A DNA stretch of 64,000 nucleotides from Stenopsyche tienmushanensis (taxonomy: Eukaryota > Arthropoda > Insecta > Trichoptera > Stenopsychidae): positions 434,001-498,000 of the forward strand of contig WACJ01000513.1 in the NCBI GenBank assembly GCA_008973525.1, in the 5' to 3' direction. Made by a program: the position numbers and the translations under genes. Numbering within the stretch: position 1 is the first letter of the stretch; each line of letters opens with the position of its first letter. Positions 48,455 through 59,713 of the stretch are shown here, in pieces. The notes under the pieces were generated by a model. It searched no databases, was not told the DNA's origin, and was given only the letters and a program-made list of their open reading frames with translations.

Positions 48455-48574
48455 CGTAATTTCGAGTATCATGAAGAGATGATGACGGTGTTGAACTGAA
48501 GTCGAAGTCGCTCTCAGATTGCCATTTCGTCCGAAGACTTTCCAATCCATAATTATCAGTCACTGGGAAATAGT
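48455..48574 (-). CDS. Ddr: Predicted 120-nt Ddr exon, phase 1 at both ends (possible cassette exon)
   Basis: On the minus strand a strong acceptor (TTGCCTTTCCTCCTCAG) precedes 48574 and a donor GTAATT follows 48455. The interval is exactly 120 nt, has no stop in the required frame, and keeps phase 1 on both sides, so it can be included or skipped without changing the frame. Joined to the exon at 48839-48660 it adds DYFPVTDNYGLESLRTKW followed by a Ser/Asp-rich stretch (SESDFDFSSTPSSS). Other DDR proteins run from the GFGKG-type motif straight into a YxWVGW-type motif at this point, so these 40 residues would be an insertion at the edge of the discoidin-like domain. The intron before it is only 85 nt. 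The alternative is a chance open interval; the strong acceptor and phase match argue against that. Confidence 0.62.
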
Positions 48575-48659
48575 CTGAGGAGGAAAGGCAAGATGTTGAT
48601 ATTAATCAATTGGAGATATTCAAATGATATAGTTATTTTTTAAAAAAAAGATATCCTAC

Positions 48660-48839
48660 CTTTTCCGAATCCCATCACATCGTTTTTGAAGTTGTCTTCA
48701 GCACGTTTTCCATCAGTCAATTGACCAAGGCCGTTATACAGCATACCACCATCAACAATTCCATCGTATGTCCTGTCCGTAAGATCTATGTCGGAGGATC
48801 GAGTCACGCCTTGGTGCATTGAATACGATACCAAACCAG
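48660..48839 (-). CDS. Ddr: Discoidin domain receptor exon: start of discoidin-like (DS-like) domain
   Basis: This is a 180-nt exon. The acceptor TTTTTATTGCAG ends at 48840 and the donor GTAGGA starts at 48659; phase is 1 at both ends. It encodes GLVSYSMHQGVTRSSDIDLT, then YDGIVDGGMLYNGLGQLTDG, KRAEDNF and GFGK. The GG.LYNGLGQLTDG motif is diagnostic of discoidin domain receptors, collagen-binding receptor tyrosine kinases of the plasma membrane. The residues belong to the extracellular DS-like domain that follows the discoidin domain. The phase-1 start fits the exon at 53228-53081, which ends in phase 1 just after GCKW. A TTG-initiated open frame reported here is simply the exon running into introns. 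Confidence 0.93.
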
Positions 48840-51800
48840 CTGCAATAAAAACAACTTTGTAACATCATCTCATAGATCCAAGCAGTAAAATATCTTATGA
48901 ATAGGCAGAAAAAATACGATTTAAAAGCTCAGCTTAGAAACAGGGGTGTATCTAATAATTGGTGAGCTTAGGCGGTGTCTAAGGGCAGTAACTGTCTAAT
49001 CTATGTATACATATATACAGTAAATATATGTTTTTCAAATTGTTATATAATATTAACCTTTCCCTACCGGTGATGTATTTACTACACCTCGACTCTAATA
49101 ATGAGAATATCGATATGAAATATAATAGATATGGGGTTCAGAATTTTTGTATTCCTCCGTAATATATTTACGAATCACATCAAAGTATTTTAGTATATGA
49201 ATATTCATCTTCAGCGACGGAAATAAATAATTTGTCCGGAAATCGGGAATTTTGCAAAAATAAGTCCGTGTTTCAGTAGAAAAGAATTCTATCAGTCACA
49301 TTGATGGTATTATACGAAAATGGGAGCTCACGTGGTCATCAACTCGAACTAGCATTTAAATATCTGATGAAGATACCCCCAACGAGTGTGGAGGCTGAGC
49401 GTGCATTTTCGGCAGCAAGTTGCCTGGCTTCCAAAATTAGATCCAGACTCAATAATAAAACACTCAATACTTTAATATTACTTTGGGCATATTTTCAAAA
49501 TAATATTTGAAATTTTTAGTGTTTTATTTATCGATTTTTGAATTGCATTTTTATCTTTCTCTAACTGAAAATCCGAATCTTCATGTTGAATGCCCTAATA
49601 TATTTGCTAAACACATGAATTTTATGCTTTTTTGTATGCGATACTAATGATGTTGATGTTCTAAATTAATATCTGAATAAACCATTTAAGTTTCTAAAAT
49701 AAATTCAAATGTCAGCACATTTATGACCCAAATAAGCAACAGCTTAAATTTTCGTTGTAGCGTATTTTTATAAGTTACTACGAAAAATGTTGACATTTTA
49801 TTCGAACGGTATATGATTACGAGCGTCCTTAAATGCATTCAAATATATATGCTTGCGAGTCTCGCGCGCGAATTTATGTATTGTTTTTTTTTCAATTGGC
49901 TTACGGAAACTGTGTTTGTGTAATATATAATAAAATAGACAAACACCCGGCTTAGTGATTGTCTTCTCTTTCCAACCAATTGCTGATGTAGTATACCAGT
50001 TAGAGTTTCACTTTTCGTGATATTTAAAGCAATATGCTCCACCGCCTATATGGATATTAAAATTCAATAAATAAAAAATCTCAACTTGTGCAAAGAAATT
50101 CGAAGAAGATCGATCACTCCGTGTCATACAAGCATGACAGGACCATGGAAAATCAAAAGAGCAAAGATAAATCGGCTTCAAGTTTGGAAAACGCTGAACA
50201 ATAGAATATATTGTATTATGTTTCACCCCAGAAGTCTATATATATATAAAATGTCGCGATCATTTAATCGAAAAGTTTGTATCAAACGTTTACGTGATTT
50301 TTAACCGACAATGGGACGCGAATGGGGTTCATAAATATTTACTAACGAAAAGTTTTGCCCTCGTCAATCGAGGAAAGATTTCTGAAATGCGAATAACCAA
50401 TTTGGTTTTTGGGGATCATCACTCTGGCTTATAATATTGGAAAATTTGTATTCTTATTAGAAAAATATTTGGTGATCTGTCAAATTGTTTAATCAATATT
50501 TAGATACAATTTACATGCTTTTTTTCAATGGATCATTAATAAGTTGACGTTAAATTGTAAATTTCTTTGTATCTTTCATTTAAGGTATGTCATCATCATC
50601 ATTTTAATCCTTAGAGTGCTAAATGCAATGTTTTTGTGTGTCAGGTTATCGGTGCTTAACTTTGTAGTGTATCTCGCTTTTACGTTAACACGATTAATCT
50701 AGAGAGGAAGAAAATATACCATAAAATTCATATGGTTATTAAAGTTACACTTAATAAACATCTTTAAAATATTCACCCTCTCGCACACTTGATTTTAGGG
50801 ATAAACGTTCACTCAGCAAGTCGTCTAGGTGAACATGTTGAATGGAGTCTTGTTGGCTATATGCATAAAGAGTAGTTTTCTTTGAAAAGTAATGAAAAAC
50901 TGCTTAAGACGGTGTTGCAAATTTTACTATAAACAGCTTTTGCAGTATATGGAGTCAGTGCCTTCTGTTCTTATAAGGGTTAAGGTGACGTTGAAGAAAT
51001 GCATCTTAAAATCATTGAAAAAAATTGACCCTTTTTGGGGCCCACCTTAACTTAAGACCCTTCATACATACATGTAGAAATTGACAAAAGTACGTTAACT
51101 AACCAATCATCAATAATTAAAGAGAGTAAATGCGACATTAGTATTTATATAGAATGCTTATTTTAAAAGAAGAATAACATGTTCTAATATCGATAAATCT
51201 GAAATCAAAATGATCAATTTGACGTAATATCGTATGGATATAATTAGCCCTGCCCAATTTAATTAATCGTTTTGGGTATTTACTTTTTTGTTCTAACAGA
51301 AGCTTGAAATGTTTCGGTTTTTCTTACGAACAAAATTTGGACCTAAAAAGTTTTTGATTTACCGTTCAATGTTGTGATTTAAGAAATTGAACAAAAATAT
51401 GTTCATTTCAATTCAATTTTATGCGGCGTCGTGATTGATGTACCAACTCATCAATTCTCAGAGATCTTTCTCTGTCCTAATGCCGCGTAATAGGGAAATC
51501 GTAATAGAAAACCGCGTGTTTTGAGGACCAAATGGGTCCAGGAATCCCAATTAAAATTGCGCCAAAGGCCTCTTAAGTGTCAAAACCGCAAACAGACTGC
51601 TCTATACGTTTCTATGAAATCCGAAACTTTGGAATGATAAGTGAAGTAAGTGATTGGCGCAATTGTTGGAAATATGGATATAAGCTGAATTTAGATTTCT
51701 CAAGAAAATCTATTTAAGTTCTTGTCTTCGTTGTTCATAGAATTCCATACATTTAATATCAGCTTAGGGATAAACTTAGCACAGACGAAGTCTTGATTAA

Positions 51801-53080
51801 TTTTTAATATATTTTTAACTGCATTATGCGAAGTAGTTATTGACTTGATATTTATATCGATGAGTTTGGGTTGAAATCGAATAAAAAATGCTACCCACAT
51901 TTTCCACCATTACCATTACTGTCATGTAATTTTTTCCTAAAAAGAATTCTGAATCCCAAGGGAATCCTTTTTGGTTATCTTGAGCTCTAGCTGGAGTAAT
52001 CCAGTTAAGTTCATTACTGTTAAAGCCCCAGGCTCTCTTATTCAGTCTTAAAGTATGACAAGAATAAAATTCATGTCTTTCTTGTCGAATCGGGTCAGAT
52101 GTTGTTTGCTCCGAAAGTTTTCATCGTCAATTAAAAGAATACAATTTTATTTCAAATTATCATAATTTTACGATGAAATATATTTTGAAGTATTCAAATA
52201 GTTTTTTTAAAGCGGGATACATTTTCCCTAAATAGACAAAATTTTCATAGAACGAAACGAAAAAAACGTTTTAAAATCTTTTGTATATAATATTTAAATA
52301 TAAAATATTTTCCTCTGGATATTCAATAGGGCGATATTAAGGATGCATACTACGTCGAGGTAGTAAAAACCATTCAAACAAGATGAAACTATGATAAAGA
52401 AAAAAATGCTGAAAACCTTTTTTTAAGACTTTAAAAAAAATAATTGATCGTTCGACTCCTACAGCTCCCATGTTGTTGATTCAAAATTGATGCTGTATAT
52501 ATATCACACAATTTAAAAAATTGAATAAAATTTTTTGATAGGATATACATGAGTAGGTTTGCAAAATTGTTTTTAAAAATATTGTTTGTGGTATTAGTTA
52601 TCCTCCAAAGATAAATTAATTCTAGAAAAATAACAAAGGTAGTCTACGAGCCTAGATTAAAATATTTAAATAGAAATTTATGTGTTAATTTAATATGGTA
52701 TTCAAGGGCCTCTGTGAAATATTTCCACTAAGACCGAATACAAAGTAAATCTCTAGCTATTTATTATCATAGAAAAAAGGCTTTATATAAAAATCCGAGC
52801 ACTCACACACACACCGATGAAATATTTATTAGAATACACGATATTTCATGGAGATGTCTGAGGCACAGTATGAAAAATATTCCTTTATGTGTCAAGGATA
52901 ATATTTAACATTTGGCTCGTCCATTCATACGTCATCCTTTAAGCCCGGACGTCGTTTTGAACATGCACAACGCCCTTCGTTTAAACTTGCACATCCTAAA
53001 TATTAACATATGAATGCTCCAGGAAACCAAATCTCCCACGGACACAATAACTGACAGAGATTCCTTTTAAATATGCTCAC
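48840..53080 (-). other. Ddr intron (4,241 nt)
   Basis: Bounded by a GT donor at 53080-53079 and an AG acceptor at 48841-48840. It contains a hAT transposase relic (49301-49510) and one half of a 37-bp inverted dispersed match (51477-51513). The remainder is AT-rich with no recognisable gene. Confidence 0.8.
49301..49510 (+). pseudogene. hAT transposase C-terminal dimerisation domain relic
   Basis: The frame encodes LAFKYLMKIPPTSVEAERAF, then SAASCLASKIRSRL and LNTLILLWAYFQNN. This is the hAT C-terminal dimerisation signature (..L.IPPTSVEAERAFSAAG..., ...L..L..L...). Only this end of the about 600-residue transposase is visible, and no zinc finger (BED) or DDE region is recognisable upstream. 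It lies in the opposite orientation to the host gene, inside an intron. It belongs to a different hAT lineage from the fragment at 30630. Confidence 0.88.
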
Positions 53081-53228
53081 TTTTCCATTTGCATCCGATG
53101 AGCTCCACCCTCATGCAGACCATCCTCTGGTAAATGCTGTATGGGACGAATCGCAGTTTTTGGGCGAGAATAAAAGGGTCGAGCTTCTGCTCCACTATGT
53201 CGTCTATGTTGGAGTTGCCCTGAAGAAT
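53081..53228 (-). CDS. Ddr: Discoidin domain receptor exon: C-terminal part of discoidin domain
   Basis: A 148-nt exon from acceptor TTCATTCTAG (AG at 53230-53229) to donor GTGAGC (53080). It encodes ILQGNSNIDDIVEQKLDPFI, then LAQKLRFVPYSIYQRMVCMR and VELIGCKWK. PPIIA..+RF.PYS...R.VCMR.E..GC.W is the characteristic end of the F5/8C (discoidin) domain in DDRs, with the closing Cys of the domain in GCKW. I chose the upstream AG at 53229 because it keeps the ILQ that matches the family. A second AG at 53220 would shorten the exon by three codons in frame. It starts in phase 0 and ends in phase 1. The listed open frame across this region is in the wrong frame. Confidence 0.93.
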
Positions 53229-53724
53229 CTAGAATGAAAAATGAGATTTTTATTTCATGCAAATGTACTATAATAGGGCGATGAATAAATATCAACTCGC
53301 TCCACAAAAAGAGCATGTACACTGATGAAAAATGAAGATGTCAGAATTAGGTTTCAGCCTACGTTCGCATCATAAATTTGAAAACTTTATTGGATATTTT
53401 AGCATTGTGTCATTACAATAGTGCTAAAAAATCCATGAAATGAGACAATATATTGAGGCATATACGATAGGTGAAGATTGTATCGATCCAGATTTATGAT
53501 GGTCAAAACATAAATTGAAACAAACTTATGCCGTTTGTATGACAATATAATTATTTCTCAACAGTGTATTAAATTATAACACAAATTTTTAATGTGTGAG
53601 CCTTCAAACCCTGTGGGGTTGTTTGAAAAATTTAGTGTAAATCTTAAATAATTTATCCCCGATTTACGAACACTTAAATATATATATTAAACGGCCCCAA
53701 AGTATTCTAATATAACATTATGAA

Positions 53725-54712
53725 TTCTCTTAATTATCCAACACATCTTTCCATCGCTTTAGCAACCCTTCGATGCATATTTTATAAAAACTTTCCGGCT
53801 TAGAAGCAAAAAACGATTTCAAATGCATTTATACTTTAGCTGCATTTTTAAATCGTTTTTTTCTCGGGATGTGCTCCATGAACCTGAAAAGATGAAAATC
53901 TTTCAGCATAAGATTCGGTGAATTAAAAGGACGCGGTAGAACTTTCCGTTTTAATTCCCGTATATTTTCCAGTGTTAATTTTTAATGAGTGTGCGCATTA
54001 TGATGAAGCACTATCGTCTTTTTTCTGTTTAATAAACACGAACGTTTCTCTTTAAATTTTTGATGTAAAGCTTCTAATTGAAGCTTTTTTATAGCCAATT
54101 CGGGCTTAGGGGTTATCAGTGATCAGGTCAGATTAGTCAGGTGATTATTGGTTCTTTTCGAGAAACCCATTAATTTGTTCATCTTTTATCATCCCCTATT
54201 TTTTATGTTGTTGAGAAGGCATGACACGTGTTTATTTACTCGTTTATTTTGTATTCTGAGAAGGCGTGTCATACCCATCTTATCCCATAACAACCATCCT
54301 ATTCATTTTGCCGATGTGTTTTAAATGTTTTTATACAGTGATCCATGGGGTTTCCAGTTTATGCGATAATTCCTCGAATGTTTGCCGTGGATCTGTATTG
54401 ATTCGGAATTTTAGTAAATAGCCATTCCGTTCTCGGTTCATCCCTTAAATTTCTATTGCACGATTTAAATTTCTAGAAATAATCTAACATCCGCAGGCCA
54501 CTTAAACATTAATATCTTTGAGTATTTTACTGGCTTTTGTGACATTCGAGACCGGATATGGACTTCGTCAATTTCGGGTCTGGATATTTTATCCTTAATA
54601 ATAAAAAAAAATTGTTGCAAAAAATGAATGCTTAACAATAGTTATACAAAAAAAAACTTATAAAGATGTTTCCGTCACAGTGTCTGGACACAATCTGAGC
54701 TCAAACATATAA
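53725..54712 (-). pseudogene. Mariner transposase relic, minus strand
   Basis: Minus-strand pieces, N to C, are FKSCNRNLRDEPRTEWLFTK near 54400-54460, then an HLKT...GKMNRM-like piece near 54290-54340. After a gap come KFKEKRSCLLNRKKTIVLHH, then NAHTH (HDNARPH with the catalytic Asp lost) near 54000-54060, and IRELKRKVLPRPFNSPNL, ...DFHLF near 53895-53970, then SRKVFIKYASKGC and SDGK near 53745-53800. GAGCTCAGATTGTGTCC-type terminal sequence at about 54685-54712 is shared with 10785. The element is heavily decayed, with the first catalytic block missing. Confidence 0.75.
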
Positions 54713-56164
54713 TTTAAAAACGTTCGAACAATTTCTGGTCTCTAATATTTGAAAGGGCCTCTTTCAATTAAAAGCATCTCGCAAAGATATTTTCGCCATA
54801 TCCAAGCGTTGATATCAAAGCTACCGTGTAACGAAATCATTCAAGAAGTGACCGTATAAAATCTGATTTTATGCTGTAAGGGTTGAAATTGAAAAATTAG
54901 CATTTTCGTTGTTGCCCGTTCGACGTCCGGTTTTTCCTTCGGAATGGATAAATTTTTAAAGGGGAAAAATTAAAATTGACTTTGAGGGTTTGTGCAAAGC
55001 GTTGACCTTAATTGCTTTAGTCAATTCAATTCGTTCGGGTAGACTTATTTTGACCTTTCGTCATGAAAATAAAAAAAACGTTGCCTTTCAGCTAGCGTCT
55101 ATATTGTGCCATGATTAATTTGGACAAAATTTTAACTTATTAAGACCACATTTAAAAAAGAGCTCTAATGCTAATTTAATGCAAAAGCTTCTGTTTTATT
55201 GCAGACAATAATAAACTTTTGATATGAATCTTAATGGAGTTTGCGTTTGAAAATTACTATTTTTGTTGTTGGCTAAATGTTCTGGATTTAATATTTTTAC
55301 TTTATTATTAAAGTTTGTGTACAAAGATTTTATGAATACAAAGATCAACAAAGGAACCGGAAAGTGGAGCGGGTCCACCTGAATTAATGTTGTTGGAACA
55401 TATGAGATAACGTTGCTAGTACAAGTACTCTATTTATGGATAATTTTAATGAAAGCCTTAAAAACAAGGCGGAGATAAAACGAAATTAACCGTTTCACTT
55501 AAAAAGTTTTCAGTTGAAGCACTTCGACGATCTCTTCCAAGGAAAATAATGAAAAGTAGTTTATGTTCATGTTATGCTTTCCATAATGTTTACAGCTAAA
55601 TGCCACAAAACGACTGCCAATACTGAGAACCTTCCTTAATTAGAACTAATTTAAACCATCTAGCAATATTAAAATAAGTATGAATATTATTATATCTGAA
55701 AAAATATTAATAGCTGTTAGCTATAAATATATAAAAAAAAATGTTTAAAAAAAAAGCATCGAAGATGAGGAAAGTACAAATGATTCTTCTCTTTCTGACT
55801 AAATGTTAGTTGGATTCGTAGAAAGCTTACACAAACCAATCAATAGAAACGATTCTCTATCTTTTCCTTCTCTTCTGGAATTTGAGAAAAGAAGAATTTC
55901 ACTTTTCGTGATGTTTTGACTGATATGCGTGCCTATGGAAGTTTCACTTCAAAAAATACTAATGTCACTTGTGAACTGTCAGTTGTGTATTCAATTCTCC
56001 TTCGGATAAAAAAAATGCTATGGAAATATTTCACCATTTATAACATGATCCAAGCAAAGCATTGGGAGCTCATTGCCAAATATACGAAAGTCATCCAGAA
56101 AGTAAAGTTACAACATTTTTTGTGGGATCGAAAAGGGCTTGTATTTAATTGAAATTCACAGGAT
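54713..56164. other. Intronic stretch, no gene recognised
   Basis: AT-rich intronic DNA. TTTCACTTTTCGTGAT at about 55898-55913 recurs near 50009, perhaps a remnant of another short repeat. The plus-strand frame at 55916-56152 resembles no family I know. Confidence 0.4.
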
Positions 56165-56715
56165 ACTTCACGAATATATTACACTATTTTCAAACGCAAT
56201 CACCGTCGAGATTGAGACATTTCTGTAGTCGGGACATCAGATTTTTTATATCAGTGTCATAGACCTCCGCTGCCAGCTCTTTTTGGATTTTGATGTAAAC
56301 TGACACATTTATGTCTCATTCCTCGTCACGATAGAGTCCAGAAAAGCTTCTTCTTCCTGTACAAAACGATTAAAAAATTCACCTGATTTGACGGTGCTCC
56401 CGTGTGAGTATTCTGGACACTCATCTCGCACACAACTTCTTGTAAACAAGTTTTTCTCACTCAATATCATCAAGGAGACTTAGAGAAATGTCAGAAAAAT
56501 CTTCGCGAAGATTGTCAAATATCACATTATTTTTGCGTAGGTTCAGAAATCATTCATGATCTCCCGCTCCTTGCCTCATCATTAGTACAACAACCTAACA
56601 TACTTTGTGATATGTTGTCGGCTCATCACATCACTACCATAATCTTCCACGAGTTTCCAATGTATATTCGTGGCGGTATTGTTTGGCAAAATAAAATAAA
56701 AGATGACCGCGTGGA
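56165..56715 (-). pseudogene. Mariner transposase relic (family R, copy 3)
   Basis: The minus strand reads IHWKLVEDYGSDVMSRQHIT and KYVRLLY (56585-56665), the same DNA-binding block as at 8840 and 26720. It then shows MSVQNTHTGAPS near 56390-56430. Near 56190-56290 IQKELAAEVYDTDIKNLMSR and CLNLDGDCV match the terminal mariner block. The first catalytic block is only weakly recognisable and stops are frequent. It lies in the same strand orientation as the host gene, in an intron. Confidence 0.8.
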
Positions 56716-56978
56716 TCTCACATGGATGGTGACAGGAGCAGGAGTGCACGACGATCTCTTTGACGGAAGAATTTACTGTGACTGAAAAAAATGGTCGACA
56801 AACACGCGCGATCAAACAAATTGATCCTTAAGATCCCCCCTACACGCCAGATGCGTCAACTCCAAAATAAATTTAATATTAAGAACCTTATATCATGCAT
56901 TATTAATTCTGAATTCATACATGTATATTATATTAATATATAATGCGATTTTATATGGGAATTATACTAGATTCTTAC

Positions 56979-57216
56979 TTCATGTCCTGTTTTATTTCTC
57001 CAGACTACCCAAGTGTCATTGGGCCATGGAGTCCTCCAATATTCCAGGAAGTATTCTTCGGCAAACTCTTTGCCTTGGCCATTGCCATGCCTGCCCTGAG
57101 TTTGGACGGCGGTGATCATATGCACTTCATGTAGATTGATTTCAAGGTACTCCTTAATATCCTTGTTGATGATATTTTTTGGACACCAGGCACCACCGGA
57201 AGTATCATGCTTCAAT
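56979..57216 (-). CDS. Ddr: Discoidin domain receptor exon: central part of discoidin domain
   Basis: A 238-nt exon from acceptor TTTTGTTACAG (AG at 57218-57217) to donor GTAAGA (56978-56977). It starts in phase 2 (its first base completes an Arg codon) and ends in phase 0, matching the next exon at 53228. It encodes LKHDTSGGAWCPKNIINKDI, then KEYLEINLHEVHMITAVQTQ, GRHGNGQGKEFAEEYFLEYW and WVVWRNKTGHE. The GGAWCP, D..YL.I.L...H.IT.V.TQGR and W..W+N blocks are the core of the collagen-binding discoidin domain in DDRs. NDT and NKT are potential N-glycosylation sites. The preceding exon (with the CxxPLGM start of the domain) was not found and probably lies beyond the window. Confidence 0.94.
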
Positions 57217-59379
57217 CTGTAACAAAACAAAATAACATGTGAGTCAATCTGAAAAAATCAACAATTGAAGCTTATGGATCAAGGCAAAGAAGCAACGTGA
57301 CCCAACTGTCGAAATAAATCACGCAGTAAACATTCACAAAGCAGAAATCTTCATGATTTTGTAACGTAGACGGATAAAATACTGGAATAATGCAAGCCTT
57401 GCAAAATTAAAAAGACGAAGTTGCTGTGCAAGTCGGTCAATTTCTGATGTTCTTATAAAATGATAAATTGTACATACAATTGGCGAATCATGGATAACTA
57501 CGCCCATGGAAATCTTATGCGTGTCAACTACCGGATGATGATTCCAGAAAAATCGAAACGTCATATGATCTTTGAAATTCGCTCCCTATAAAGCCTTCCT
57601 TGCCGACGTCACAAATGACACTGCAGTCGTGGATTGATGAAATATCACCCTGAGGATACCGTCGCTTACTAGAGGGGCTGGAAGGCTTCAATATCAGTTT
57701 CTATACCAATAATAGATCGTGTACATTCGTTTTTAATCTATCCAATAATAAATTTCGAACATGTCTCTAATAGAATCAGCATAAATTTAATCGAATGATA
57801 AATTAAATAGTTTATGTCCATAGCGAAGCGGAAATTGTGTCGACCTAAATCATTGAACACAAATCAACTGTTTAGAGCCAAACAAACAAATATATTGAAC
57901 CCAAAATTAATGCTTGGATCTTTCGCATTTTTCCCCAAAATTTATTACATTCAACGGGCGTGTTTCTTAAAGGTGTGAAACGACGCTAAAATAAAGATGA
58001 TGGGAATTCCGTTAGCGTTGATAAGCCACACTCAGTTATGGTAGTAAATGTATATTTATAGCACGTTCCAATGAGACTTTTTATATATTTCAAAGACCTA
58101 ATTTCGGAGGGTCGTATTAAAATAACCGTGTAAATTACAGGACTACTGAATTTAATAACAAAGGCGATTTTTTATAAATACCCCCTGAAGGGATCGGCGC
58201 GGGCAAGGCAGAAATTAAATAAACATTTTTTCGCGCATTAAACGTATAAGTGTTACCCAAAAATGGGAGATTTAATTTATTTTTGGAATAATCCTGTAGC
58301 GTTTTGACACTCGAAAATTTATATAATTTATGTGACATGTCTAGATATTTTTGTAGAACTATAATAATTCATTTTATCTTATTAGCAAAAATAGACCTTT
58401 TTAATCCATAGGAATATTCATGTTTTAGCTAGATATAGTAATTGAAATCCACATTGGGGGATGAACTTTTGGAGACAGCAGCACGACTTTTGAAAGTTTT
58501 TTTTTGACCTCTCGTAAATAAGTAATTGTGTAGGTATAAGTCTTTCCCATTATGGAAGTCTTTGGTGACATGAATATTAATTGCGAAACTCTTTGTAAAT
58601 TTATCTTTCCTAAAAACATTTGACATGAAATTTCCTTTTGCTTATCAACTTTAAATTATCGTGGGATGAGAGTAATCTCATGAACCTACTTCATTTTAGT
58701 TTCAGTAAAAGGCCTAAATTTTGTCTCCTATCATCGAATAGTATAATATCTAAATAGCTCATAACAAAAATTCTTTTGATTGTTCACTAAAATTAAGTGG
58801 CTTCTGTTTCATCTTGAACTCAAGTGATCCAGAGAGATTATTACAATTTCTTCAGTCTAAGTGGATAATTTCAGCCTAATAATTATTCTACATCCAGGTG
58901 CGTTTTTTGCGTAATATGGCATACGGCCCCTTCCTGTAAACCATGAATATATCCTTGAATTCCTATTTTATTTATTGAGAAATTTTATTTCAGTGCTTAA
59001 ATTGGATCGAAAATATTTGTGTCGAAATCAGCAGTCTATGTAACGTCCATGCGATATTCATTGATTTATTCTGTCGCCTGTATAAATATGTTTTTGTTCA
59101 AAACTTCTGCTGTGACATCCGTAGTACAATTTTTGCCATTCTAATTAAAAACTTTTAATTTGTAACTCAACTCTGCAACGTCCTTTTGTTATCGTAACAG
59201 CCATTGAGACTACTTGCAAATAAGCTGTCCATTGTAAATGGCAGTTCTAATGAAATACCCACGCGATATCATGCGAATTAGTCATAAATATTATTGAACA
59301 TAAGAATTGCATGCTAATAATGCATTTAAAATATGCTTAAATGGCATATTTAAAAAAAAAGCTTATTAAAATGCATTTA
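57217..59379 (-). other. Upstream Ddr intron, proximal part
   Basis: No exon or repeat recognised. The open frames at 57334-57564, 58135-58338 and 58425-58626 lack family resemblance or coherent splice phases. The intron continues to or beyond the window edge and contains the elements listed next. Confidence 0.5.
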
Positions 59380-59592
59380 CAGCAGACCCGCGATAATCCG
59401 GCCCCAATCTAATCCGGCATTGCGCTGTAATCCGACATCACAATACATACATATGTACAGTGGAGCTTCGTCAATTTATGATACAAAAAAGAACCGCGAG
59501 AACATTCAAAATCTCATCCCCACCATTGATTGTGATCCAGGCAAGACACAAACTTTCAAGAAAGCCAAACATCCAGAGGTGGTTATAGGATA
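59380..59592 (+). mobile_element. pogo/jerky-like element end with transposase remnant
   Basis: After TA the sequence begins CAGCAGACCCGCGATAATCC; GATAATCCGG motifs repeat within 60 bp (AATCCGGCA, AATCCGACA). This resembles the termini of Tigger/pogo-type elements in insects. At about 59545-59590 the plus-strand frame reads CDPGKTQTFKKAKHPEV, resembling the linker of jerky/pogo-like transposases between the two DNA-binding domains. No right end was found. Confidence 0.6.
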
Positions 59593-59713
59593 GTTAAAAT
59601 TTTATTATGAAAATTATATTTGAATTGTGTATTTGATCGTCTTCTATGGCGTATATACAAATCTTTTTTAATACTATTTGCTTTATTTTAACGACGAAAA
59701 ATATTTGCATATA

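Larger units (their letters stand above)
53229..56978 (-). other. Ddr intron (3,750 nt)
   Basis: Bounded by the donor GTAAGA at 56978 and the acceptor AG at 53230-53229. It contains two degraded mariners on the minus strand (53725-54712 and 56165-56715). The rest shows no gene. Confidence 0.85.

Noticed and set aside
48640..48834. Open frame with a TTG start taken as a whole gene
   Set aside because: It is a Ddr exon extended into flanking introns. The real limits are the splice sites at 48839 and 48660.
50606..50987. Possible third piggyBac-type element (TTTTAATCCTTAGAGTGC ... ATAAGGGTTAA)
   Set aside because: The ends match each other and the other elements too weakly, and the TTAA duplications are not clean.
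53077..53322. 81-codon minus-strand open frame over a Ddr exon
   Set aside because: It is in the wrong frame. The discoidin-domain sequence is in another frame bounded by splice sites at 53228 and 53081.
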